A stretch of 64,000 nucleotides of DNA from Luteibacter aegosomatis (GTDB lineage: Bacteria; Pseudomonadota; Gammaproteobacteria; Xanthomonadales; Rhodanobacteraceae): the NCBI RefSeq assembly GCF_023078455.1, contig NZ_CP095740.1:732001-796000 (forward strand), read 5' to 3'. The notes beneath the pieces are model-generated. The model saw nothing but the letters and a program-made list of their open reading frames with translations, made no database searches and was not told where the DNA came from. Position numbers and translations under genes: made by a program. Shown in pieces: positions 16,319 through 23,532 of this stretch. The number at the start of each line of letters is the position of its first letter. Within the stretch, counting starts at the first letter, position 1.

Positions 16319-17569
16319 TCAATAGCGCGCAACTACGCCGCCGAAGTCGACGTCCTTGGCCACATAGACCGCGAGGACCGTGCCCTGGTTGATGGTGACT
16401 GTCGCTGGACGGTTCGCCCCGCGAGATATGGCGCTGTTGGCGAGCGACTGGATGGTGGACGCCGTGTTGCTCTCGAATGGATTCAGCATGACCACGCCGT
16501 TGCTGACGGTCGCTCCGGCAGGGCCGTGCTTGGCGGCCGTGTATTTGAAGGCATCGCTGAACAAGCTCAGCATGAGGGCCGAGCTGATCCGGCTTCCCCA
16601 GTGTGCGTCGTAGTGACCCGGGTGTCCTGCGCCGCCCAGCGAATCCACGCCTGGGCTCGCCATGTTCACGTCGATGCCTGTGGGCGTGACGATGCGGTCC
16701 CAGATGACGGCTACACGAGGACCATTGGGTTCCATGGCGTATTTGCCTTGTACTTTCGAACCCTTGGGTAGCAGTAAGCGCTTTCCTGTGAAGGAGTAGA
16801 CCGGTTCGTGGACCACGCAGGAGGTGAAGCCCGGGATATCGGTAATGATCCGGGTTTCCAGCACGCAGCGGATGAGGGTTCCGCGGAGCATCAGTGTGTC
16901 AGGCCGTACCAGCGGCGTGGCGCTGGATACATTCGACAGCTCCTTCGCGGTGTAGGCGAGGTTGCCAGTGGCGCTCATGCTGGGCTCGGCCTTCTGCGTT
17001 GACGGGTCTATGAGGAGCGGATAAGGGCGCCGGGAGGCCGGTCCGCCACTCACGCCTTCAGCGACGCCGGTCGTCCCCTGGCTGGCGGCAGCGATGCGGC
17101 GCTCCACGAGGGTCGGTGTTCGCGGCGCCTCGGCCTCCGGCTCGTCGTCGAACCGTTCACTGATCGCGGTCGTGACCGAGCGCAGCGGAATCGCCTGGGC
17201 GTTGGGCACGAACGGAGGAGGTGCGCCGGCCTCGGGAAGCGAAGCTTCCGGAGCTTTGTGTACCGTCAAAACCTCTTCGCGCGGCTGGGCACGTGGGGTC
17301 TCGCCGTTCGGCCCGTTCAACACCCAGGCAATGATCACGGCCAGAAGTGCTGCAATGCTGGCCAGCAGGCCGAGGGCCTTACGGTTGAGACGCCGTTCCT
17401 CGTGGGCGTTGAGTTCGGGTGCGCCCGCATCCAGGTTGACTTGCTCTGCATCTCGGCGTTTGGCCGATTCGATATAGGTGTTGGATTCCTCCGGCGCGCT
17501 ATGCTCAGCCTGCGGCGCCCGCTCGTCGGCCACTTCGCCATCGTGGGGATGGGACATGTTCTGGTTCAC
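16319..17569 (-). CDS. virB10: VirB10 T4SS core-complex protein
   Basis: A 416-residue protein with an acidic cytoplasmic N terminus, one membrane segment at about residues 65-84, a proline-rich periplasmic linker, and a C-terminal TrbI/VirB10 domain (from about 215: LMLRGTLIRCVLETRII, PKGSKVQGKY, and a GHPGHYDAHWGSRI block). VirB10 spans both membranes and forms the outer-membrane pore with VirB7 and VirB9. Its start overlaps the virB9 stop (ATGA). Full length and free of frameshifts. Confidence 0.93.
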   Translation of the reverse strand: MNQNMSHPHDGEVADERAPQAEHSAPEESNTYIESAKRRDAEQVNLDAGAPELNAHEERRLNRKALGLLASIAALLAVIIAWVLNGPNGETPRAQPREEVLTVHKAPEASLPEAGAPPPFVPNAQAIPLRSVTTAISERFDDEPEAEAPRTPTLVERRIAAASQGTTGVAEGVSGGPASRRPYPLLIDPSTQKAEPSMSATGNLAYTAKELSNVSSATPLVRPDTLMLRGTLIRCVLETRIITDIPGFTSCVVHEPVYSFTGKRLLLPKGSKVQGKYAMEPNGPRVAVIWDRIVTPTGIDVNMASPGVDSLGGAGHPGHYDAHWGSRISSALMLSLFSDAFKYTAAKHGPAGATVSNGVVMLNPFESNTASTIQSLANSAISRGANRPATVTINQGTVLAVYVAKDVDFGGVVARY

Positions 17570-18354
17570 TTCCGGGTGTTCCTTCGCAGGCCGATGACGT
17601 TGCTGTCGTGGCGGATGACGAGAAAGGGGTAGGTGCCGTGGACGACGATGGTGTTGCCTTCCACGGTGGTGTTGACGATGGCGTCGGCGCCTCGCTTCTT
17701 CTCGCGCATGTACACGGTGGGGAAGTTGCCCGTGGGGAATTGCTTCATGTCGGGCATCTTGATGTAGGTGAAACGGCCGTCATCGTAGACGTGCGTCGGC
17801 ACCAACCACTTGGCCACGCGGCGGCGTTTGGCGTAGTCGTAGTCGAAGTGGTAGTCGCGGTTCCTTACCAGCGAGGTGTCGAGTAGCGGGGCCTCTTCGG
17901 CCTGCTTCATTACCGGGGCCAGGCTGGCGTCGGCGGGGTAGGTGAAGGTGATCTTGTATTGCACGCCGGCCTTGCGGGCCTGGTCGAGGGTTTTCCAGTC
18001 GGTGGCCACCACCTTGAGTTCGAAGATGTACGAGTGCGTGGCCGTGCGGATCATCATGTTGGTGTCCACGTCGACGTTCTTCGGCTTGACGTAGAACACG
18101 TTGTTGCGACGCGTGAGGTCCCAGCCCGAGCTGAAGCCCGTGCTGTAGTCGAGGATCTGCTCGTTGGGGCTGAGCTCGATCTGCGTCGTGATGCCCAGAC
18201 CGGTGCGCACGGTGTAGATGCTGTCGTCCGCGTAGTCGTAGGTGGCGACGGCGGCGTGGCTCGACGTGGTGCCCTCGGCGCGGGACGGTTGTATCGCGCA
18301 CAGGAAGGCGAGGCCGCCGACGAGGGTGGCGGTGAGGCGATGGGAGCGTTTCAT
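17566..18354 (-). CDS. virB9: VirB9 T4SS core-complex protein
   Basis: A 262-residue protein with a signal peptide (cleavage near QPSRA, residue 26) and a CagX/VirB9 domain: an N-terminal beta region with YTVRTGLGITTQIEL and VVATDW, and a C-terminal part with NRDYHFDYDY and TYIKMPDMKQFP. VirB9 binds VirB7 and VirB10 in the outer-membrane core. The longer open frame upstream only shadows virB7; the ATG at 18354 overlaps the virB7 stop as ATGA. No virB8 gene lies between virB7 and virB9, unlike the usual order. Confidence 0.92.
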   Translation of the reverse strand: MKRSHRLTATLVGGLAFLCAIQPSRAEGTTSSHAAVATYDYADDSIYTVRTGLGITTQIELSPNEQILDYSTGFSSGWDLTRRNNVFYVKPKNVDVDTNMMIRTATHSYIFELKVVATDWKTLDQARKAGVQYKITFTYPADASLAPVMKQAEEAPLLDTSLVRNRDYHFDYDYAKRRRVAKWLVPTHVYDDGRFTYIKMPDMKQFPTGNFPTVYMREKKRGADAIVNTTVEGNTIVVHGTYPFLVIRHDSNVIGLRRNTRK

Positions 18355-18815
18355 GGGATGCGCGCTCCGTCGGCTTCCGCGTCGGAAGTGTCGGCGATCG
18401 CCGGGGGCTTGATCTCTTCCACGACGATTTGCGGGCCGTCGATCACCACGTTGAAGCCTTGCTTGACGTAGATGGCGCTCAACTGCGCCACGGCATCGCG
18501 CGCTTCCGAGGTATGGATGCGCGAGGCGGCCTTGGGCAGCGTGAAGTCGGAACGCAGGCGGTACGCCAACGTGGCGCCGGTGTCTTCGGTCCAGCGCGTG
18601 AGCGAGGCCTTGAGCGTGCCGTCGGTGGGCGAGGCGTAGTAGGTGTAGGGCAAGGCCAGCGGTACTTCGTTGATCTTCGTGTCGAAGCGGTTCACCGGCT
18701 TCCAGAAGCCACCGAAGTCCTTCGGTGAGGGTGTGCCGCAGCCGATCAGGCCGATGCAGAGGAGGGTCGGCACGCCGTATCGGCGTAGGGGGGCATGACG
18801 TTTTTTCAAGTTCAA
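18351..18815 (-). CDS. virB7: VirB7 lipoprotein with N0-like domain (Xanthomonadales type)
   Basis: A 154-residue lipoprotein: lipobox LIGC with lipidated C26, then a short VirB9-binding stretch (FWKPVNRFDTKINEVPLALP) and a C-terminal alpha/beta domain at about 65-135 (LTRWTEDTGATLAYRL, AVAQLSAIYVKQGFNVVI) that resembles the secretin N0 domain. This extra domain is a hallmark of Xanthomonadales VirB7. It anchors the core complex in the outer membrane. The start is probably TTG at 18815; no good ribosome site is visible, so the exact start is uncertain. First gene of the T4SS set, preceded by about 500 bases of leader. Confidence 0.85.
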   Translation of the reverse strand: MNLKKRHAPLRRYGVPTLLCIGLIGCGTPSPKDFGGFWKPVNRFDTKINEVPLALPYTYYASPTDGTLKASLTRWTEDTGATLAYRLRSDFTLPKAASRIHTSEARDAVAQLSAIYVKQGFNVVIDGPQIVVEEIKPPAIADTSDAEADGARIP

Positions 18816-18845
18816 CTCGCAACGGCGGGACGCAAGGGGTGGTTA

Positions 18846-18863
18846 CCCTCGAGGTTTCGAGGG
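18846..18863 (-). promoter_or_regulatory. Hairpin in the virB7 leader
   Basis: CCCTCGA and TCGAGGG pair perfectly around a 4-base loop, about 30 bases upstream of the virB7 start. There is no U-run, so it is not an intrinsic terminator; it could shape translation or message stability. The rest of the 501-base gap (18816-19316) probably holds the T4SS promoter, but I see no clear -35/-10 pair. Confidence 0.3.
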
Positions 18864-18915
18864 CAAGGGATGAAAACCTTGTCGGGACGCGTGGGCGTCT
18901 AACGATGACGGGGCG

Positions 18916-18972
18916 TCATGTGTCCGCGGTTGGAACATCGTGGCGTGGGATCGTCCCTGATTCGTGTGGCAT
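18916..18972 (-). CDS. Possible 18-residue leader peptide upstream of virB7
   Basis: An ATG with an unusually good ribosome site (CCAGGAGCGATAC) opens an 18-codon frame ending in TGA, about 100 bases before virB7. It contains no obvious run of a regulatory amino acid. Such a frame can occur by chance; it is listed because its ribosome site is better than that of virB7 itself. Confidence 0.2.
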   Translation of the reverse strand: MPHESGTIPRHDVPTADT

Positions 18973-19316
18973 GTATCGCTCCTGGATAGTGCGTTTCAGA
19001 ACGCTCGTTTGGGGTGTGTTTGTGAGTGTAAGCGCAAACTAATGGTTGCGCTATGCGATCACGGCAAAATCCCGTCGGCACGTCATGTCATTCCGGCGTA
19101 CGACGTAGAACGCCTTGAGAATTTACGCAATCCGATCGTTTCGCCGTGTTCGCGAATGCCCATGAACGATCGGGCGAACGATGTTGCCAGCGGTGCGTCG
19201 CTGACAACATCGTCGTGTGCCGACGTTGTGGACAGGCTGTCCCGTCGAGCCGCGTCAGGGCACGCGTTGTCCGCGGCTGCCTGCTCGCCCTTGGCGTCCG
19301 GCGAGCCCTCGACGGC

Positions 19317-20117
19317 TCACAACTCCGTGCTCCCGCCGTGGGGACCCTGGTTGTCGTCGGGAAGCACGTCGTCACCCAGGGCGGCGGATGCCGTTTTTCG
19401 CACGCACTCGAGGATGTGATCCATTTTCCTGCGTGCTTCGTCGATGTCGCCGAAGTCGTTGATCGGGTCGGTGGATCGCTTGGTCCGATGGTTGCCGCTA
19501 CCGAAGCACACGGCAGGACACAGAGGGTTGAAGGCCGGCGTCGGCTCGGATCGGTCGAGCAGGTAGTCCCACGTGAATGGGGCATGGTTCAAGGTGCCCG
19601 GCGCGTCGAGCGAATGCTCGGATTCGTACTCCGCGACGCGTTGCGGCACATGATCGCGTCCCTGGCTGACGTACTCGGCGGCATCGATGATGTCGTCGGC
19701 TGGAATGGCGACGGGCGTCACCCATTCGCTTTCCGACATGTAGCGCCATGCCGCCATTTCGTAGGCCAGGTCGTTGGTCTGCCGCCTTGCATAGATCAGG
19801 CTCTGCACGGCGTTGTAGAAGTGTTCGGTGGCCCGGATACGGTAGACGTAGAACCGCGCGCCCACGGGCTGGTTTTCGCTGCCCCAGTTCACGGCGAACG
19901 TTTCGTTGGACGATACCGCGATGAAGCCGGTGGTTCGCACGCCGGGCTGGCAGGTCTCACCGATCACGTGCTGGAAGATGCTCAGGCGGTTGCCACCGGG
20001 CGTGAATCCATCGCGGAAGATTTCTTCCGGTGGACGAGTGTCCATCCGATAGAAGAACGAAGCATGGGATGCCACGGGAGCGAAGAGGAAAAACAGGAGA
20101 ACGAGGAGTTGTCTCAC
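19317..20117 (-). CDS. Secreted pertussis-toxin-S1-like ADP-ribosyltransferase (copy 1)
   Basis: A 266-residue exported protein. Residues 1-19 are a Sec signal (cleavage after ASHA). The mature protein starts FFYRMDTRPPEEIFRDGF, closely matching the pertussis toxin S1 opening. Counterparts of the S1 catalytic residues are present: Arg (R24), His (H50 in FQHVIG), the Cys (C56 in ETCQPG), a STS-type serine (S69) and the ExE pair E129/E131 (SESEW). S1 uses NAD to ADP-ribosylate a target protein, a Cys of G-alpha-i in the Bordetella toxin. The GTG start has AAGGACG upstream. It lies upstream of virB7 on the same strand, like ptx before ptl in Bordetella. No B-subunit genes are seen. Host and target are unknown. 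Confidence 0.87.
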   Translation of the reverse strand: MRQLLVLLFFLFAPVASHASFFYRMDTRPPEEIFRDGFTPGGNRLSIFQHVIGETCQPGVRTTGFIAVSSNETFAVNWGSENQPVGARFYVYRIRATEHFYNAVQSLIYARRQTNDLAYEMAAWRYMSESEWVTPVAIPADDIIDAAEYVSQGRDHVPQRVAEYESEHSLDAPGTLNHAPFTWDYLLDRSEPTPAFNPLCPAVCFGSGNHRTKRSTDPINDFGDIDEARRKMDHILECVRKTASAALGDDVLPDDNQGPHGGSTEL

Positions 20118-20186
20118 GGTGCCGTCCTTGGGTTGGCGTTGAATGGCCCGCGACGCATCGAGGGGCTCATGGATGGGTATGGCGCT

Positions 20187-21014
20187 TTACAACTCGGTCG
20201 TCGGCCGTCGGGTGGCCGGGTGTTCCGGGGGTGGATCGTCGAGGTCCAGGACAGCGGAAGCCGTCCGCGCCACGCACTCCAGCATGTGGCGGGCTTTGAC
20301 ACGGGCCTCGTCCATGCCCTCCGTGCCGTCGATCCATTCGATCACGGAGCGCCGGGTGCGTCGGCTGCCGGTACCGAAGCAGACGGAGGGGCATAGGGGG
20401 TTGAACGCGGGAGGCGCTCGTGTCGCGTCGAGCGAGTAGTTCCAGGTGAACGGCGCATGGTTTATCGATCCCGGCGTATCGCGTGCGCCGGCCGGGATGA
20501 AGACCCCCACGCGGCCAGGCGGCTCGTTGCGACCGCGGCTGACGTATTCGGCGGCGCCGACGATGTCCTCGGCCGGGATGCCGATCGGGGTCACCCATTC
20601 GCTTTCCGTCATGAAAACCCATCCGGCGAGCTCGTAGACCGAGTCGTCGGTCTGGCGGCTTGCATGGAACAGGCTCTGCGCGGCGTTGTAGAAAAACTCG
20701 CTGGCGCGGATGCGATACACGTAGAACCGCGTGCCGACGGGTTGGGTTTCGCGGCCCCAGTTCACGGCGAAGGTCTCGTTGGCGGACACGGCCACGAAAC
20801 CGGAGGTCTGGCTTCCGGGCTGGCAGGTTTGGCCTACCACGTGCTGGAAGAGGCTGGAATCGTTCCCGCTGGGCGCGAAGCCGTGCTGGAACACCTCCTC
20901 CGGAGGCCGGGTGTCCATCCGGTAGAAGAACGTGGCGTGGGATGCGGTGGATACGAAGACGAGAAGCGTAAGAGCGATAGCGCGTCTCACGCATGCCGTG
21001 CCTGGGCTTGCCAT
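20187..21014 (-). CDS. Secreted pertussis-toxin-S1-like ADP-ribosyltransferase (copy 2)
   Basis: A 275-residue paralogue of the next gene downstream, separated by 69 bases. The signal peptide (IALTLLVFVSTASHA) cleaves near residue 27. The same active-site residues are conserved: R32 in YRMDTRPPEEVF, H58 in FQHVVG, C64 in QTCQPG, S77, and E137/E139 in TESEW. The two copies align along nearly their whole length, including YVYRIRA, NHAPFTW and AFNPLCP blocks, and diverge most in the tail, so they arose by tandem duplication. Cysteines beyond C64 (LCPSVCFG) could form the disulfide known in S1. The ATG has a GGAAAAGG ribosome site. First gene of the possible toxin-T4SS transcript. Confidence 0.87.
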   Translation of the reverse strand: MASPGTACVRRAIALTLLVFVSTASHATFFYRMDTRPPEEVFQHGFAPSGNDSSLFQHVVGQTCQPGSQTSGFVAVSANETFAVNWGRETQPVGTRFYVYRIRASEFFYNAAQSLFHASRQTDDSVYELAGWVFMTESEWVTPIGIPAEDIVGAAEYVSRGRNEPPGRVGVFIPAGARDTPGSINHAPFTWNYSLDATRAPPAFNPLCPSVCFGTGSRRTRRSVIEWIDGTEGMDEARVKARHMLECVARTASAVLDLDDPPPEHPATRRPTTEL

Positions 21015-21448
21015 GGAGGTCCTTTTCCGATCATGAGGCGGGCGCCATGTTGAACAACCCGTGCCCGGTCGGAAATCGCTTCGAGCCCGTTTTTACGAAG
21101 GTTGGATACTCTTGTGACGGTAGGTGATGTGCCGTTGCGGGCGATGCCCGCGATGTGAGAGCAGTCGCCTCATCGGAAGAGGAGGTGTTCTTGCCTCGCC
21201 TCACTACGCGCATTGAACAAGGCTGCATCCATTCATTTGCTGCGACGTGATTGGGGGTTAATCTTATAGGCTTGAATTCGTTGGCATTTTGCTCGATGAA
21301 TCGATTCATGCGCTAATTCAGACCCACTTCCCGGACGCTGCATCCGGGGCCCTGATGCTTCCTCTTCGATTTTTGAGATAATTCTCCTTATCGGTTGCCG
21401 AGGCGTCGGCGTATCGACTTTTTGCCGCTACATGGCCAGGTGGGGAAC
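21015..21448. other. Divergent promoter region between the toxin genes and the mazG-like gene
   Basis: No convincing gene; the frame at 21031-21309 has no recognisable product. The stretch 21230-21390 is A+T-rich relative to its surroundings and probably carries promoters for both directions. A perfect 14-base palindrome (ATGAATCGATTCAT) lies at 21296-21309 and could bind a dimeric regulator. Confidence 0.4.
21296..21309. promoter_or_regulatory. Perfect 14-base palindrome, candidate operator
   Basis: ATGAATCGATTCAT is its own reverse complement and lies between the divergent S1-like toxin gene and the mazG-like gene, in the A+T-rich part of the gap. Confidence 0.3.
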
Positions 21449-21799
21449 ATGGATATCGAAGGGCTGCAGGTCACCCTGCGGGAGTTCGCCGAGGCGAGGG
21501 CGTGGGATTCATTTCACAATCCCAAAAATCTAGCGATGGCGCTTTCCGTCGAGGCCGGCGAACTCGTCGAGATATTCCAGTGGTTGACTGACGACGAAGC
21601 CGCGGTCGTTTCCGGGAATGAGGCTCTCAAGCATCGTGTGTCGGAAGAGCTCGCCGACGTGATGCTTTATCTGGTTCGCCTGGCGGACAAGACGAACATC
21701 GACCTTGAATTGGCCGTTAGGCAGAAGCTGGTCAAGAACGCGGAGAAATATCCCGTTGACCGCGTGTACGGATCCGCCAAGAAATACACAGAGTACTGA
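21449..21799 (+). CDS. MazG-like nucleotide pyrophosphohydrolase
   Basis: A 116-residue all-helical protein of the MazG/RS21-C6 family that hydrolyses nucleoside triphosphates to monophosphates plus pyrophosphate. The metal-binding signature is visible: EAGELVEIFQW (about residues 32-42) and SEELADVMLYLVRLAD (about 66-81), the two acidic helices that hold Mg2+. The ATG at 21449 has AGGTGGGGA upstream and gives the usual family length; a frame extension to 21395 adds nothing recognisable. It is followed after 8 bases by the DUF3883 gene, so the two are co-transcribed. On its own this would be house-cleaning; next to a nuclease-like protein it may limit nucleotides in defence. Confidence 0.88.
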   Translation: MDIEGLQVTLREFAEARAWDSFHNPKNLAMALSVEAGELVEIFQWLTDDEAAVVSGNEALKHRVSEELADVMLYLVRLADKTNIDLELAVRQKLVKNAEKYPVDRVYGSAKKYTEY

Positions 21800-21807
21800 G
21801 GCGGGGC

Positions 21808-22872
21808 ATGACTGTCTTCATTGTCCCTGCCGTCAATCCCGCAGCACAAAAGAACTACTCCAAGACCCTCACTTCGCCGATTGGCGTCGAGCGCAGGCGC
21901 AAATTGCCCATGGGCATCCACATGCCGGATGGAGACATCCACGCTTGGGGTTTCCCACGCAACGGACGCGGCGTCCAGTTGCAAAATGTCATGAAGCCGG
22001 GGGACATCTGCCTCTTCTATACGGCCAGCGACAAAAAGAAGGGGTACGGATGGGCAGCAAAGGTGATATCCGTGGTCGGCGAAACGCATGCCGCCGAGGT
22101 CTCGAATGCCCTTTGGGACAGTGCCGACTTCCTTCCTTACTTCTTGGCGAAGCCGATTCGAATCTTCGCAACCACCGCGATGATGGCCGCTAGCCTCAAC
22201 CCAGGCGGTACCTACATGGCGATCCGCCCACAAGGTGCCTTGAGGCTCTCAAACGCTGCTCGGGCAGCTCATGCCATGAAGACTTATGGGGGCTTCGACG
22301 AGTGGGCGATCGCGTTTGTCGAAAAGCACGCCGACGGTGTCTGGGACACGAAGGCAATGGACGAATACTTCATCCCGCTGCCGCCCGCTGCGGTTGAGAA
22401 ACGAATGGAGGTGTCGGCATCTCTCTTCAAGCCTGTGAAGACGCGCTTGCGAGACGTGACACCGACGCCGGCTGTCAGCGAGCGCCGCTTGTCACGTCGT
22501 GCCAAGGAAATCGGCGATGCGGGGGAGGAGGCGGTGGTCGCCCATCTGCGAGCGACGTTGCCCGAAGCGCAACGTCGGACGATTTCGTGGCTGGCGAAGG
22601 AGGGGATTACTCCGGGATGGGACATCGAATATGAGGGCGAAGACGGAGTCAGGATCCGTGTCGAAGTGAAGTCGACGACCGGGAACACCTTCAGCTCGTT
22701 CGAGATCACCTCCAACGAATGGCGTGCCGCGGAAGAACATCGAGCGCGGTATCACCTCTACCTCGTGGCGAACTGCCTGTCGCTCGAGCATCGTTTGCTG
22801 CAGGTCGTACCCGACCCGTACGCGGTATATGCGGGGATGCTTACGCCTTCGGTTTATCGGGTGGGTGGGTAG
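21808..22872 (+). CDS. DUF3883 nuclease-like protein with PUA/EVE-like N-terminal region
   Basis: A 354-residue protein. The C-terminal third is a DUF3883 domain, a PD-(D/E)XK-like fold: GDAGEEAV near residue 235, GWDIEY near 271, then VEVKST near 287 and a downstream NEWRAAEEH helix. The N-terminal part (VMKPGDICLFYTAS, then GWAAKVISVVGE at about 64-96) resembles EVE/PUA-like domains that read modified bases; this assignment is by eye. The combination would fit a modification-dependent restriction enzyme. It forms a two-gene operon with the MazG-like enzyme. No helicase or McrB-type partner is seen nearby. Confidence 0.78.
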   Translation: MTVFIVPAVNPAAQKNYSKTLTSPIGVERRRKLPMGIHMPDGDIHAWGFPRNGRGVQLQNVMKPGDICLFYTASDKKKGYGWAAKVISVVGETHAAEVSNALWDSADFLPYFLAKPIRIFATTAMMAASLNPGGTYMAIRPQGALRLSNAARAAHAMKTYGGFDEWAIAFVEKHADGVWDTKAMDEYFIPLPPAAVEKRMEVSASLFKPVKTRLRDVTPTPAVSERRLSRRAKEIGDAGEEAVVAHLRATLPEAQRRTISWLAKEGITPGWDIEYEGEDGVRIRVEVKSTTGNTFSSFEITSNEWRAAEEHRARYHLYLVANCLSLEHRLLQVVPDPYAVYAGMLTPSVYRVGG

Positions 22873-22946
22873 GCTCATGACGCCGTTCGAGGGCCGTGTC
22901 GCGCGGAAGTCGACACGGCGGTGCGCTCCGCACCCCGAACCTATCG

Positions 22947-23468
22947 TTACTTACGGGTCGACGAAACCATCGGCTTTCCTTCGACCAGCGCGAACCGGAA
23001 CCCGTAATCGAGGCTGAAAGGCGCGTTCCTGCGTTTCTGCGTGATGTTGCCGCGGCCGTCGTCCCATTCTTCCACCACGGTCATCGGCGTATACGACCAG
23101 CGCATCACGGCGTCGCGGCAGGCGGCGAAGAACGCGGAATGGTTCGGATCGTTGGAGGTATCCAGATCCCTCACCTCGGTGACCCGCCCTTGCTCGTCGA
23201 CGATGGCCTTGATGCGGACGGTCGTTTCGGGGAGTTGCAGGGCGACCAGTGACGCGGGATAGGCGGGTGCGTCGTGGTCGACCGGCTGCGCGCCGAAAGC
23301 CTGTTCGTCGCGCTTGAGCTTGTATTGGTTGTCGGCGAAGGCCGGCAATTCCTTGTAGCTGACCGTGCCGGCGCGGTCGGGGTCGGCCGGCTTGTTCGCC
23401 GGCTTGGTCGGCGCGTGGCAGGCGGTCAGTGCCAGGGCGGTGCAGAGCAGTGCTATCGATCGATGCAT
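22947..23468 (-). CDS. TonB C-terminal-like lipoprotein
   Basis: A 173-residue putative lipoprotein: signal MHRSIALLCTALALTAC with the lipidated cysteine at 17. The mature part contains a TonB-C-like region (YPASLVALQLPETTVRIKAIVDEQGRVTEV is spread over two strands, then a WSYTPM motif). Such periplasmic proteins occur widely in Xanthomonadales without a known role. A frame extension upstream to 23513 lacks a better start. It is convergent with the DUF3883 gene. Confidence 0.7.
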   Translation of the reverse strand: MHRSIALLCTALALTACHAPTKPANKPADPDRAGTVSYKELPAFADNQYKLKRDEQAFGAQPVDHDAPAYPASLVALQLPETTVRIKAIVDEQGRVTEVRDLDTSNDPNHSAFFAACRDAVMRWSYTPMTVVEEWDDGRGNITQKRRNAPFSLDYGFRFALVEGKPMVSSTRK

Positions 23469-23532
23469 GTGGCCATCCGTGCGTTCGTTTCCCCCTGCGG
23501 AACGGTAAGGCAAGTGGGGGCTGGTTTCCAGC

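Noticed and set aside
19146..20396. 416-codon plus-strand frame opposite the ADP-ribosyltransferase genes
   Set aside because: Low-complexity product; the minus strand has signal peptides and an S1-like active site.
21031..21309. 92-codon minus-strand frame upstream of the second S1-like gene
   Set aside because: No signal peptide, motif or ribosome site; more likely promoter DNA.
19317..21448. Pertussis-toxin B-subunit (S2-S5) genes next to the S1-like genes
   Set aside because: Looked for small secreted beta-rich proteins on both strands; none found in the window.
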